NCBI GenBank assembly: GCA_964606505.1
Contig: CAZSGM010000004.1
Span: 62,001 to 126,000, forward strand
Direction: 5' to 3'
DNA from: CAKVOD01 sp964606505
GTDB lineage: Bacteria; Bacillota; Clostridia; Christensenellales; UBA1242
Length of the DNA: 64,000 bases
Shown: positions 27,728-37,102 of the stretch, piece after piece
Layout: the number at the start of each line of letters is the position of its first letter
Position numbering within the stretch: the stretch's first letter is position 1
Position numbers and translations under genes: made by a program
Notes under the pieces: generated by a model
Seen by the model: the letters and a program-made list of their open reading frames with translations, nothing else
Databases searched by the model: none
What the model was told of the DNA's origin: nothing

Positions 27728-28318
27728 CTAAACATTTGTTTCGGTGTCCGCAGATATAGGTGGCTCGCTCTCTTTGAGTTTCAACAAAAGTATACGTTTT
27801 ATTCCAAAGGTGCGGTTTTTAAGTTCGTCAAAAAACTCGTAGACTTTGTCGTCCATTTTATCTTCTTTAGCCATTTCGACGACGCAAATGCCGTTTGCGG
27901 TAAGAGTTTTAAGTTCAACGATTTTCAAAAGCGCTTGGCTCTCCAACCCTTTATGGTACGGCGGGTCAAGCAAAATTATGTCGAAGTTTTGCCCGCGTCT
28001 TTTGAAGTTAAGCAACGCTTTTTCGTACGGCAAGTTTAAAATAAGCGGTTCGTATTTCATTGAAAGCGCGTTCTTACGCACGAGGTCGCAACTCTTCGGG
28101 TTCATATCCACAAAAACGGCGCTTTCGGCGTATCTACTGAGGCACTCAAGCCCAAGCGCGCCTGAACCTGCAAACAAGTCAAGCACCCTCGCGTCCTGTA
28201 TGTAGGGGTCGAGGAGTCCAAACATACTTGTTTTAACCAAGTCCGCTGTTGGGCGCGTCCCCTCAAAGTTCGGCAACAACAATTTTTTGCCCCTGTTTCT
28301 TCCTGCTATTATTCTCAT
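27728..28318 (-). CDS. rsmD: 16S rRNA (guanine-966 N2)-methyltransferase RsmD
   Basis: SAM-dependent methylation of G966 in 16S rRNA. The canonical N-terminus MRIIAGRNRGKKL is followed by TRPTADLVKTSMF, the SAM motif VLDLFAGSGALGLECLSR (about 44-61) and the catalytic DPPY. At 196 residues it has the normal length. No ribosome site precedes the ATG; instead TATAAT lies six bases upstream, so the message is probably leaderless. The nearest upstream gene on this strand is alr. Confidence 0.92.
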   Translation of the reverse strand: MRIIAGRNRGKKLLLPNFEGTRPTADLVKTSMFGLLDPYIQDARVLDLFAGSGALGLECLSRYAESAVFVDMNPKSCDLVRKNALSMKYEPLILNLPYEKALLNFKRRGQNFDIILLDPPYHKGLESQALLKIVELKTLTANGICVVEMAKEDKMDDKVYEFFDELKNRTFGIKRILLLKLKESEPPISADTETNV

Positions 28319-28324
28319 AATGGT

Positions 28325-28330
28325 ATTATA
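28325..28330 (-). promoter_or_regulatory. Extended -10 box abutting rsmD start
   Basis: TATGC precedes TATAAT (28325-28330), six bases before the ATG at 28318. Initiation about 7 nt downstream would place +1 at the start codon. The -35 region is weak. Confidence 0.6.
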
Positions 28331-28472
28331 GCATAATAAAGTGATTTTTCATAGTTTTTTTTGTATTTTTTCAACAAGATTTCGGCAACTTTTTTAAATT
28401 TACAGCATTAGAGTTGCAATTATATTAATATATAATGTATGCAATCAATCAAAAAAGCGCAAAACAACTAAC

Positions 28473-29798
28473 CTATTCTCGCAAAAGGTTGAAGTTTGTC
28501 AAAACCTCGTATTCAATCGTGTTTGAAAGTTTTGCGAGGTCTTGAGCGGTTATTTCCTCTTCGCCGTCGCTACCTAAAAGCGTTGCGTGCGGCAACAGTT
28601 TTGGGTCAACACCAAACAGGTCGTCGACTGATTTATACAAATTGTAGTTGCGCGGAAATGATTTTTGTATCATTGATTTAAAAGACAACATCATCACTTC
28701 GTCGCCAAAGGTTGGAGTTATGTGGAGAGTGTCGCAAATTTTGTTGACGGCGTTATCAAAAATTCCGCTGCAGGTGTAGGTCGTTTTGAGTTTTAGGTTG
28801 GTTATGTCGCACATTAGCATATCCATACACACACGCCCGACGATTGGGCATTTCTGACCGCAGATTAGAACGACCCCGTTTTGGTATGCGCGCGCGTAAC
28901 CATCCGCGTACCCGATTGCGACGACGGCGATTTGCATTCGGTGGGTTGCGACGAAACTTGCGCCGTAACCGACGCTTTCGCCCTTTTGCAAGGTTTGCGT
29001 TTTAACCACCTTTGCGCGGACTTGAAGACAGGGTTTGAGCGCGACTTTGGTTGAGTTCGTGTAACCGTACATTGCTAGCCCGACGCGCACCATATCGTAA
29101 CAGAACTTGCCCGAGCGCAGAAACGCGGAACTGTTGCTTGCGTGCGCGATTATTTTTTTGTTGTCGATAACATCAAGCATTGCTTGGAACTTGGCGTTTT
29201 GACGCTTGAGTTTGTAACTGTTGTCGCTGTCGGCGGTCGCGAAGTGGGTATAGACACCCTCGACGGTTATATTTGCGTAGTTAGAAATTTGAGTTAAAAG
29301 CGTTTGCAGTTGCAGCGGGGTTTTGACGCCGAGGCGGTTCATTCCTGTATTAACCTTAATATGCACGTACGCGCGCTTGCTTAAATCCGCGGCGGCGGTG
29401 CTAATAAATTCAACATCTTGCAGCGAGTCGACTGTTAGGCGGATACCTTTTTTGATGAGCGTGGGCAGGTCGGCTTGCGAAACTTTGCCTAAAATGAGGA
29501 TACGCTTTTTCAGTTTTAGCGCGCGGACTTGCAACGCCTCTTTTGCGTTTGCAACGGCAAAATAGTCAACTAAGTCTGCTATGCCGTTACAAACTTCTTT
29601 GTAGCCGTGCCCGTAGGCATTTGCTTTGACAACGGCGCAAAATTTGGGCGGACAACCGTACTTACGTTTGCGGAGTTTGTGCGTTTTTTTGTTCTTTTTG
29701 CTTAAAATTTCGGTTTTTTGACTGTTTTTTGCGGAAATTTCCTTTAATTTTAATATATTTTCGCGCAGCGCTTCAATGTTTACTGTTTTTTCTATCAT
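28473..29798 (-). CDS. alr: Alanine racemase
   Basis: PLP enzyme making D-alanine for peptidoglycan. The PLP lysine is Lys 58 in AVVKANAYGHG. VNTGMNRLGV, HASNSSAF, DMVRVGLAMYGY, VGYGASF and VAIGYADGYAR follow the family. Residues 22-50 form a basic low-complexity insertion near the N-terminus (AKNSQKTEILSKKNKK) absent from standard enzymes, explaining the 441-residue length. There is no ribosome site; a -10 box lies six bases upstream, suggesting a leaderless message. Confidence 0.92.
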   Translation of the reverse strand: MIEKTVNIEALRENILKLKEISAKNSQKTEILSKKNKKTHKLRKRKYGCPPKFCAVVKANAYGHGYKEVCNGIADLVDYFAVANAKEALQVRALKLKKRILILGKVSQADLPTLIKKGIRLTVDSLQDVEFISTAAADLSKRAYVHIKVNTGMNRLGVKTPLQLQTLLTQISNYANITVEGVYTHFATADSDNSYKLKRQNAKFQAMLDVIDNKKIIAHASNSSAFLRSGKFCYDMVRVGLAMYGYTNSTKVALKPCLQVRAKVVKTQTLQKGESVGYGASFVATHRMQIAVVAIGYADGYARAYQNGVVLICGQKCPIVGRVCMDMLMCDITNLKLKTTYTCSGIFDNAVNKICDTLHITPTFGDEVMMLSFKSMIQKSFPRNYNLYKSVDDLFGVDPKLLPHATLLGSDGEEEITAQDLAKLSNTIEYEVLTNFNLLRE

Positions 29799-29804
29799 AA
29801 AAAT

Positions 29805-29834
29805 AGTTTATGCGGGGCGGCGCGATAATGTCAT
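29805..29834 (-). promoter_or_regulatory. Promoter abutting alr
   Basis: ATGACA (29829-29834), 18 nt, TAAACT (29805-29810), ending six bases before the alr ATG. Confidence 0.6.
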
Positions 29835-29931
29835 TTTTCGCACTTGATTAGTTCAAAAAATATTGGTATGGCACAAAAGAATTATAAAACCATTAAAAAT
29901 CCCCTATAAAATAAACCATACAAAATAAAAA

Positions 29932-29963
29932 AACTAAGCAATTTTAAGTTAAGCTGCTTAGTT
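29932..29963. terminator. Terminator between the 87-residue gene and alr
   Basis: AACTAAGCA (29932-29940) pairs perfectly with TGCTTAGTT (29955-29963), with A- and T-runs outside; likely bidirectional. The rest of 29799-30144 holds the alr promoter and AT-rich sequence without a gene. Confidence 0.75.
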
Positions 29964-30144
29964 TTTAAGTTTCTATTACAAACAAAATGTTTTTTCTCGC
30001 TCGTTTCGTTCAAACCGCGATAAAATGTTTTTAGTTTTCTACATTTTATGCACACAAAATGCGGGGTTTGACTGCAGTTTTTCCGCAACAAATATACATT
30101 TTAAGCGTCATTTTTACTCGTGCAACAGTTTTGCGCATACGAAA

Positions 30145-30408
30145 TTATTTTAAATGTTCGCCTTGAAGTTCTGCGTTATACGACTCGCAAGCAAGTTTCA
30201 GGTGCGCCCCTGCGTGCGCTTCCCTTCTGCTGCTCAAAACTTTTGTCTCAACAAGCAATGCGTATTTGTACGCGCTGTCAATAACTTTTGCGCTGCCACG
30301 TGTTTCTTCTGGAGCATTAACTGCGCGCAAAATCATCCCTTTATAACCTTCAGTCAAATTCATTTGGTCGATGTACATCAATATTACTTGTTTTTTATCT
30401 CTTTCCAT
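30145..30408 (-). CDS. Small hypothetical protein, 87 residues
   Basis: Unrecognised. A clear GAGGAA ribosome site precedes the ATG. Sequence begins MERDKKQVILMYIDQMNLTE and is helical, charged and soluble-looking, with a HAGAH stretch near residue 65. It sits alone between feoB and alr, followed by a terminator. Confidence 0.6.
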   Translation of the reverse strand: MERDKKQVILMYIDQMNLTEGYKGMILRAVNAPEETRGSAKVIDSAYKYALLVETKVLSSRREAHAGAHLKLACESYNAELQGEHLK

Positions 30409-30536
30409 ACTTTTCCTCTTTTGATAGTTAGTTTAGCGACACAAATTGCGGCGGCTCAATGTTAACGCGAGTGCTGCAAAGTTTTGCGTCAATACCGAAT
30501 TTGATTATACCATACAAATGCGCGTTTGTCAATATA

Positions 30537-33368
30537 TTATCCCTTATATGGACAGCTTTGACAATCTTTGGGGCGCGTAAAATAGGCGACACATTTTACT
30601 GTTGCGTAACAAATGATTGTTATGGCAGCGAGCACGGCGGCGCCGAGGAGCCAACCATAGAGGGCGATTAGGCTTGCGATTTTGTAGACGGCAAATGCTG
30701 CGACATAGGCAACGGCGAGTTGGAGCGCGACGAAAATTGTTGTCCATTTTGCGCCGACTTCTGCACGCATTGCGCTGATTGTTGCGATACACGGAGTATA
30801 GAGGAGACAGAAAGTTAGGAACGCGAGTGCGCTTGGTTGAGTGAAACAGATTGCACTGGTTGGGAGGGTTAGGCTTGCGCCGACGAGGGCATTTGAGGCA
30901 GAGACATTGTTGATTATGCCAATGCTGCTGACAATAAGTTCCTTCGCAATCACCCCTGCGAGCAAAGCACTGACGGCTCCCCATTCTCCGAACCCTAGCG
31001 GCGCAAAGAGTGGCGCTAGGAGTTGGGCGGCGCTTTGGAGTATGCTTGACTTGCTTTGCGCGGCATCCGCCGTTCCAACAAACTCGAGGGATAGCGTAAA
31101 ACTTTGAAGCAACCAAATAATGATTGAGAAGCAAAAAATGTAGCCGCCTATGCGGGTTAGGAACTGGCACGTGTTTCTTTTGAGCGACGACCACAACACG
31201 CGTGCGCGAGGAATACGGTACGGCGGAAACTCTAATATGAAACTTGAGTCGCGGGTTTTGAGGGCAGTTTTGTCAAGCACGTTTGCAATGAGTATTCCTA
31301 AGAGCGCGGACAGGACGTACAGGAGAAAAATTACTAGGACGTTCCCTTGCGCGAAAAACGCGCCGCCGATTACTGCAAAGACAGGGAGTTTTGCGCTGCA
31401 CGCCATATAGGGGGTAGTTAGAATTGTTTTTATTTTTTCTGTTTTGTTGTTCAAATTTTCCGCTGTCATAATTGCGGTTGCTGTGCAGCCAAACCCCATT
31501 AAAAAAGTAAAGACACTTTTGCCAGATAACCCTACCTTACAAAAAATCCCCTCCATTAAATACGCGAGGCGCGCCATGTACCCGCTTTCTTCAAAGACGG
31601 TCAGAAAGAAAAACAGCAGCATAACTTGAGGCAAAAATGCAACGACCGAACCGACTCCGCCAAGTATGCCGTCCGACACTAGCGAATAGACAAATCCACG
31701 CCCGAGATTGTATTCAATAAAAAACAAAATTGGCGCACCGATAACCTCTACAATGATAAACTCAAAAACGCTACTTATGTACGCGCCGACGCTTGAAAAC
31801 GTTAGGTAAAAAACAAGCAACATTATACACGCAAAAATTGGAATTGCAAGGTATTTATTTAATAAAATTTTATCTAGCTTTTGCGTTTGCGATTTTGGCG
31901 CGTTTTTATTTTTTACTACATTTTTATTGAAAAATGACGTTTTTTTAGTGTTTTTTTGCGTTTTTTCACTATTTTTTTGCGCAATATTTTTTTCGGTTAT
32001 TTTTTTCGCACTATTTTTTATGCCAAAATTTTCGTTATTTTTTGCATTATTTAAGTAAATATTTTTATTATTTTTTTTGTGAATAATTATACTATTTTTA
32101 TTATTTTCAGTTAAATTATTATTGTTAATTTTATCATTATTATTACTAATATAATCGTCGTTATTAACATTATTATTTTTGCAATTATTAATTTTATTGT
32201 TTTTATTTAATAATTTATTATCTTTTATTTCGCAATTATTATTTGTAAAAACATTGCCGCTTAATTCGTAATTATTTTTGCAATGCAAATGCAATTTATA
32301 ATCGCATTTTTTCAATAATTCATCAATATATTTGTAGCGCGCATTATATAATTTCTCTTGATAATCGAACGCCGATAAAATATTATTTAATTCCGCATTT
32401 TTGCTAGCTTTTACTAAAAATCTGTCATCCCCTTCTATTAATCTTAATGCAATAAAATTTAATAAATTTTCATTATTTTCTAAATTATTTATGTATTTTT
32501 TTGAATTATTTATATTATTTTCAAAATTATTTGCACAATGTACGCAATTATATTCCCCTTTTAATTCGCAAACATTATTTAATTTGCAAATATTTTTTCC
32601 GCAATTATTATTTTCACAATTATTATTTACACATTTTTTATTTAGTGTACATTTATTATTTTCATTACAACTATTATTATTTTTACAGTTTAAAATGTTT
32701 TTATTTTTGCAATTATTATTTTTTATATTCACAAATATTTTATTGCAATTTTCAAATGTAGAATTAATTAAATCAACATTTAATAAATTATTTTTTATTA
32801 TAATTCTTTTAATTTTTTCGATTGGAAAATCATTTAAATAATTAAAATTATTTTTTGCGCTTGTACACATTTCGGGGTTATAATTTTTGAAGAAGTTTTT
32901 AATTTCTTCGCTTGAAAAAAAATCAATTACGCTAACATTTATTTTTAGTTCACTTATTAATTTTTCGATGTCAAAAAGCGCAGGAGTTTTGGTTGACTTT
33001 CCAAATTTATTTACTAAGAGAGTTACGGGCAAATTCAACTCAAGTAGTTGCAGCGTAAGCAGCAGGTTGCGGCGCAGGTTGTTTTGTTCGCATATGTTTA
33101 GAATAGGAGCGCCCACCACTGCGACAAAATCAGAAGTTGTTGTTTCCTCGAGACTGAACGGCGCGAGTGAGTATGTTCCTGCCAAGTCAACAAGTGCAGA
33201 CACAGGCGCAGGGATTGCGAGCGAGCGCAGGGTTGCGCCGACGGTTACGCCGTGCCAATTGCCGATGTGGAGTGCGGAGTTTGTGGCACGGTTGACGAGT
33301 GAGGTTTTGCCCGTGTTAGGGTTTCCGACAAGCAAAACGACGGGTGCAGAATATTCTTGTTTTATCAT
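30537..33368 (-). CDS. feoB: Ferrous iron transporter FeoB with large Asn/Cys-rich insertions
   Basis: Membrane Fe(II) permease with a cytosolic G domain. G1 GNPNTGKT is at 15-22 and G3 reads DLAG (61-64) rather than DLPG. The G4 position reads NKFG (120-123) where NxxD is expected. The membrane part from about 505 has the gate motifs GFGCTATA and CSAKLPVF and ends in a Cys-containing tail. Two insertions separate G domain and membrane core: about 205-300, Asn-rich with twelve cysteines roughly every 4-6 residues, and about 363-490, almost pure Asn/Lys. The product is 943 residues versus about 600-770 normally. Divergent from feoA. No ribosome site is evident, and TAAAAT lies five bases before the ATG. 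Confidence 0.88.
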   Translation of the reverse strand: MIKQEYSAPVVLLVGNPNTGKTSLVNRATNSALHIGNWHGVTVGATLRSLAIPAPVSALVDLAGTYSLAPFSLEETTTSDFVAVVGAPILNICEQNNLRRNLLLTLQLLELNLPVTLLVNKFGKSTKTPALFDIEKLISELKINVSVIDFFSSEEIKNFFKNYNPEMCTSAKNNFNYLNDFPIEKIKRIIIKNNLLNVDLINSTFENCNKIFVNIKNNNCKNKNILNCKNNNSCNENNKCTLNKKCVNNNCENNNCGKNICKLNNVCELKGEYNCVHCANNFENNINNSKKYINNLENNENLLNFIALRLIEGDDRFLVKASKNAELNNILSAFDYQEKLYNARYKYIDELLKKCDYKLHLHCKNNYELSGNVFTNNNCEIKDNKLLNKNNKINNCKNNNVNNDDYISNNNDKINNNNLTENNKNSIIIHKKNNKNIYLNNAKNNENFGIKNSAKKITEKNIAQKNSEKTQKNTKKTSFFNKNVVKNKNAPKSQTQKLDKILLNKYLAIPIFACIMLLVFYLTFSSVGAYISSVFEFIIVEVIGAPILFFIEYNLGRGFVYSLVSDGILGGVGSVVAFLPQVMLLFFFLTVFEESGYMARLAYLMEGIFCKVGLSGKSVFTFLMGFGCTATAIMTAENLNNKTEKIKTILTTPYMACSAKLPVFAVIGGAFFAQGNVLVIFLLYVLSALLGILIANVLDKTALKTRDSSFILEFPPYRIPRARVLWSSLKRNTCQFLTRIGGYIFCFSIIIWLLQSFTLSLEFVGTADAAQSKSSILQSAAQLLAPLFAPLGFGEWGAVSALLAGVIAKELIVSSIGIINNVSASNALVGASLTLPTSAICFTQPSALAFLTFCLLYTPCIATISAMRAEVGAKWTTIFVALQLAVAYVAAFAVYKIASLIALYGWLLGAAVLAAITIICYATVKCVAYFTRPKDCQSCPYKG

Positions 33369-33506
33369 AGTTTATTTTATGAACTCGACACCCGCATTTA
33401 GTACTACTTAGATAATATTCGCCACACGCTTAACTCGCGCATATTAACTGCGCTCCACCGTTCTTCTTTTAGTTATGAGTCCTATATTTACTATTTCCGC
33501 AATTAA

Positions 33507-33553
33507 AAAAAGTGCAAACAATGTTGCACTTTTTACCTTTTAAAGAATAATAT
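33507..33553 (+). promoter_or_regulatory. Hairpin and promoter in the feoB-feoA divergent region
   Basis: AAAAAGTGCAA (33507-33517) pairs with TTGCACTTTTT (33524-33534). TTGCAC within the second arm can serve as -35 with an 18-nt spacer to TAATAT (33548-33553), five bases before the feoA ATG. The hairpin also resembles a bidirectional terminator insulating the divergent genes. Confidence 0.5.
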
Positions 33554-33558
33554 ACATT

Positions 33559-33912
33559 ATGAAAATAACGAATAACTATGTTGAAAACTGCGATTTTGGC
33601 TGTAAAAACGCGTCAGAACGCTTAAATTTTGCTAAAAATACACGCTTTACAGATGTTTCTCCTCTAAAATTAAGTGAAATGCCCAGCAACAAGGTTTGCA
33701 AGGTCGTTTCTATTTCTGCCGAACCTCGATTGAGACGCCGACTTCTCGAGCTGGGTTTTGTAACGGGCGCGACTGTTCAGGTTGTAAACATTTCGCCGAT
33801 GTCGAGAGCGTTTTTACTCGTCGTGCAAAACTCGCTACTGTGCATAAGGCGAGATGTTTTAGAACATATTGAAGTGGACAACTTGCGCGGGCTGGGAGCG
33901 TTGCGTGTTTGA
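33559..33912 (+). CDS. feoA: FeoA-like SH3-domain protein
   Basis: Small cytosolic partner of FeoB. Residues 35-108 form the FeoA SH3-like fold: LSEMPSNKVCKVVSI, RLRRRLLELGFVTGATVQVV, SPMSRAFLLVV and a final IRRDVLEHIEV. An N-terminal stretch of about 35 residues, polar with two Cys, precedes the domain. The gene is divergent from feoB rather than upstream in an operon. No ribosome site is visible and the -10 box is five bases away, so it may be leaderless; a start at the internal Met 41 would also give a complete domain. Confidence 0.85.
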   Translation: MKITNNYVENCDFGCKNASERLNFAKNTRFTDVSPLKLSEMPSNKVCKVVSISAEPRLRRRLLELGFVTGATVQVVNISPMSRAFLLVVQNSLLCIRRDVLEHIEVDNLRGLGALRV

Positions 33913-34088
33913 GTTCCGCACCACACTAATTGAGCAAAACGCGAGCGCAAGGCGCACGGGCAAGCCCACAAATTGCGGCGCGTGAGCAAAGTGTAGCCGC
34001 TCAACACGAGTAAGGCACACGCTCGCGAGACATAAACAAAGCACGAGTTCACGGCGCAAGCAACACACAAGTTCACGGAATAGGAATG

Positions 34089-34631
34089 TTACGTTTTTTC
34101 GATTTCGTCGTCGGACTTTCTGCCTTTGAAAAGGGTCTTGAAAAAACCTTTATCCTCGGCATATTTCACTTCGACTGCCTGCAAAAACCTTTCATAACAG
34201 CCTGCGGTTGCGGCACTATAGTAGCGCATATTTGCAATCGACACGTAGCAAGCAAGGAACTTATCCTCGCCAACCTCTTCAACGCTTTGAATTTTGCTGC
34301 ACAACTCAATTCGCTTGTGAACGGACGGCAAAAATGACTCAACGTAGGCGTTGTCAACACGAATTTTGTGCCCCAACATCCCCATATCCTTGTCCTCAAC
34401 AATTCTGCGCTCAATGTCCTTGTCGTTTGCAATGCGGCTTTTATAAAATGGTCTACTTTCCGCTCTTTTCACTTTAAATTTCATATCAAAATCGGGATGT
34501 TCCTTTGCGTATTCGACTGCAATTTTGTGAAGCATAGCATAACACTCATCTTGTTTATTTTTAAGTTCTCCAAACTGCTCATTCAATCTAATGCAATAAT
34601 CTTTAAATTTCAAATACGTATTTTTCTTCAT
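34089..34631 (-). CDS. Hypothetical protein, 180 residues
   Basis: Unrecognised. Charged and helical, rich in Lys and Glu, no membrane segment or signal peptide. It starts 32 bp after the 663-residue membrane protein gene and probably shares its transcript. The ribosome site is weak (GTGGTGTG). Confidence 0.6.
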   Translation of the reverse strand: MKKNTYLKFKDYCIRLNEQFGELKNKQDECYAMLHKIAVEYAKEHPDFDMKFKVKRAESRPFYKSRIANDKDIERRIVEDKDMGMLGHKIRVDNAYVESFLPSVHKRIELCSKIQSVEEVGEDKFLACYVSIANMRYYSAATAGCYERFLQAVEVKYAEDKGFFKTLFKGRKSDDEIEKT

Positions 34632-34663
34632 AACACACCACTTTTCTGACTTGAATTAATGAC

Positions 34664-36655
34664 CTATTTACTGTTTAGCGCTTCGTTAATGCGTTGCAAG
34701 CGCTCTTGTTCTTTCTTCTTTTGGTAATCACGCATAAAAGTTCTTAGTTCATACTTCATATGCTTAGCCAAAGCTTTTTTGTTTATTGGCTCGTCGTCCC
34801 CATATTCTTTAAGCAAAGCTTCGCGGTCTTCCTTTAGCATACAAGCTAGGTCGTACTTGTCTGGTAAAGGTTTTTTGTCCACTTTGTCAAGAATTTTGTA
34901 GAGATCCTCTTTTGTCATTGCCCCGTTGCACCTAATATACGCTTCGCGAACTTCCTGCAGTGCCATTCTGTATTTTAGGTCGTTTACGCTTGCTGCAACC
35001 CCTGCACCAAAAATCATTGCTCCACCGCTAAGCAACGGCAACAGTGAATTTACGCCGCTAATGTCCATAAATCCAAACGCCAGTAGCGCGACGCCAAAGG
35101 CCTTAAACTCCGCGTTCAAAATCACCTGATGGTGCAGTTCATCGTCAGCAGGCAACCCAAGTTTGCGCAACTCCGCCTCTTTCAGCAACAATTCTTCACG
35201 GGCTTCCCTTTTCCTATCCCACTGGGTTGCCTTTTTCTGATAAACTTTATTAGAACTCGAGGCGCGGTCATCGTCGACACGATAGTTATTCTCAAAATCT
35301 TGAGTCCCCTTGACGCCATCACCAATTTGGGGGTCTACAGCGCCGTTTGCGAAACTTCCAACTTGATTGCCGTTTTCGCTAAGATTGCCGCCACTTGCGT
35401 TTGACTGGTTTGTTCTGACAACTATTGTAACAGGCTCTTTGCGCGAACTTTTTGCGTCTTTGCTGCCACAGTTGCGACTTTCGCTTTTAGCGGATTGGAC
35501 AGCGCCACTTTCGCCTTGTTTGCTGTCTCCTGCGACTTGTTTGTCGTCTTTACTTGAAGCGTCTTGCGAAACATTTTGCGCCCACCAACGCTTGAGCCTA
35601 TTTTTGAGTTTCTTTTGCTCTTTGATGCGCATTTTTTCTTCGTTGCGCAGTCTAGCCATATGTAGATTATAGACCAACCCTGACGGAATCATTGCGGGAA
35701 CAAACTCGTCTGGGTTTCCGCCGTTTGCAACAAAGGCGTCCTTTTCTCGTTGTATTTGCGCGTCAAAAATTTCCTTCAATTTTTCGGCTGCGCTGGCAGG
35801 GTCAGCAATGAAATCATCGCTTGTTGGCATTTCGCTTCTCATCTCGTAGAGTGCTTGCGTTACGCTCTTAGGCTGCTGCAAAGTTTCGCCTTGAGTTTGC
35901 TCTTGTGCGGTCTCTTCAGTATCTTGCTCAGATGAGGTTTCATCCTCTTGAAAGCCGCCCCTCTCTTCATCTTCGTAATCACACCCGTAGGCGGGCGGTT
36001 CGTGGATTTCCCACACATCGTCAAACTCGCTCCCCGTTTGCGCGCCCACAATGTTTTCAGTTGAATAACTGCCGCTTTGTTGGTTCGCGACATTTTGTTG
36101 CGCAACTGCACTTAGTTTTACGTTTGCGTCGTCTGAGGTCTCCTTTATCTCCTCGCGCGAACGTTGCGTTTCAGAGGAAAAAGTTACTCCAACTTCAGAA
36201 GCCAAAGTTTGCGCCGTTTTGCCCATTTCAGCGGGATTGCTGTCATTTTTTGCAGGATTACTATCGTTTTTTGCGGCTATCCTGCTAGTTTTTTTTGCTG
36301 CCGCCTCGGCTTGCTGCAAGCGTTTCATTGCGGTTTGCCTAAAATTTTCGGACGGACAATACATATTATCTTGCGAACTTTGTTGAGTTTCGCGGGTGGT
36401 TGCCTGAGTTTTAGTTTCGCCATTTTGAACATTAATTGTATCTTTCTTGGCGGACGGGGCGCACATTTTGTTTTTTCCGCTCTTTCCCCTGCGCTTTAAT
36501 ATTTGGATACCGAGTTCCGTATAGTAATAGTTTGCTTCGCAACCGCGCGGGTTAGCATAAGCCAAATTTAGAGCAGCCTCCCCCATTTTAACACTTTCAT
36601 CCCACAAATCCTTTTCGCAGTTCTCAAAATCCTTAATCGTTTCTCGTGTTTCCAT
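34664..36655 (-). CDS. Unknown membrane protein with long disordered N-terminal region
   Basis: 663 residues. The first about 500 are low-complexity and polar (Glu, Gln, Ser, Asn) and contain two adjacent heptapeptides AKNDSNP-AKNDSNP near 130-143. A hydrophobic pair (about 520-560: FKAFGVALLAFGFMDI and LLPLLSGGAMIFGAGVAASV) could form a hairpin in the membrane. The C-terminal 100 residues are charged helix ending in a coiled-coil-like segment. I recognise no family. The repeat DNA is shared with the phase-variable genes. A possible ribosome site GGAGAGCG precedes the ATG. Confidence 0.6.
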   Translation of the reverse strand: METRETIKDFENCEKDLWDESVKMGEAALNLAYANPRGCEANYYYTELGIQILKRRGKSGKNKMCAPSAKKDTINVQNGETKTQATTRETQQSSQDNMYCPSENFRQTAMKRLQQAEAAAKKTSRIAAKNDSNPAKNDSNPAEMGKTAQTLASEVGVTFSSETQRSREEIKETSDDANVKLSAVAQQNVANQQSGSYSTENIVGAQTGSEFDDVWEIHEPPAYGCDYEDEERGGFQEDETSSEQDTEETAQEQTQGETLQQPKSVTQALYEMRSEMPTSDDFIADPASAAEKLKEIFDAQIQREKDAFVANGGNPDEFVPAMIPSGLVYNLHMARLRNEEKMRIKEQKKLKNRLKRWWAQNVSQDASSKDDKQVAGDSKQGESGAVQSAKSESRNCGSKDAKSSRKEPVTIVVRTNQSNASGGNLSENGNQVGSFANGAVDPQIGDGVKGTQDFENNYRVDDDRASSSNKVYQKKATQWDRKREAREELLLKEAELRKLGLPADDELHHQVILNAEFKAFGVALLAFGFMDISGVNSLLPLLSGGAMIFGAGVAASVNDLKYRMALQEVREAYIRCNGAMTKEDLYKILDKVDKKPLPDKYDLACMLKEDREALLKEYGDDEPINKKALAKHMKYELRTFMRDYQKKKEQERLQRINEALNSK
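36229..36289 (-). repeat. In-frame 21-bp repeats and palindromic element
   Basis: Two tandem 21-bp units encode AKNDSNP. On the plus strand GCAGGAT and ATCCTGC form an inverted repeat around the unit. The same motif occurs just after the G tracts of loci A and C. Confidence 0.6.
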
Positions 36656-37102
36656 CTTGGCGCTCTCCGTCTACTATATAATAAATATTATGCAAATTTA
36701 AAACTTAATATATCTTGCCTTAATAATAACATACATTTTATTTGCTGTCAATGAATTTAGAAAAAAATTTTTGCAAAATCACAATTTTTTTTCATATTTT
36801 TTAAAATCACGACTTTTTCACCCCTCAAGCCCCATTTTAAATATTGTCGAGTTGTCGTTTTGCAATATTGATAATCCCGTTCCTCAAAAATTTATTTATG
36901 CTTAAAACTTTTACAAAAACTATTTTCCAGCATAAAAAACCCCTACACGCACACGTGTAAGGGTTATTCTTATCAAATTCAATCCTTTTAATTTTTAGCA
37001 TTTGTAAATGTTAGATAAATTATAATCATATGTGGAATGTTAGGTTAGCCAAGTTAATTACAACTTAACCAGATTGCTCAGTTATCCCAACATTGTTGTA
37101 CG
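36656..37102. other. Intergenic region between the 663-residue protein gene and trhP
   Basis: 447 bp of AT-rich sequence. It holds the trhP terminator (36938-36965) and presumably the promoter of the downstream minus-strand gene; no credible coding frame seen. Confidence 0.5.
36938..36965 (-). terminator. Terminator downstream of the U32 peptidase-family gene
   Basis: AACCCCTACAC (36938-36948) pairs with GTGTAAGGGTT (36955-36965) across a six-base loop, allowing one mismatch; a T-run follows on the minus strand. Confidence 0.85.

Noticed and set aside
32401..32841. 146-codon plus-strand frame rich in Phe and Leu that looks like a membrane protein
   Set aside because: It is the complement of the AAT/AAC-rich FeoB insertion; low-complexity artefact.
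33913..34088. GC-rich spacer after feoA as a possible RNA gene
   Set aside because: Only small direct repeats (GTTCACGG) seen; no tRNA-like or terminator structure.
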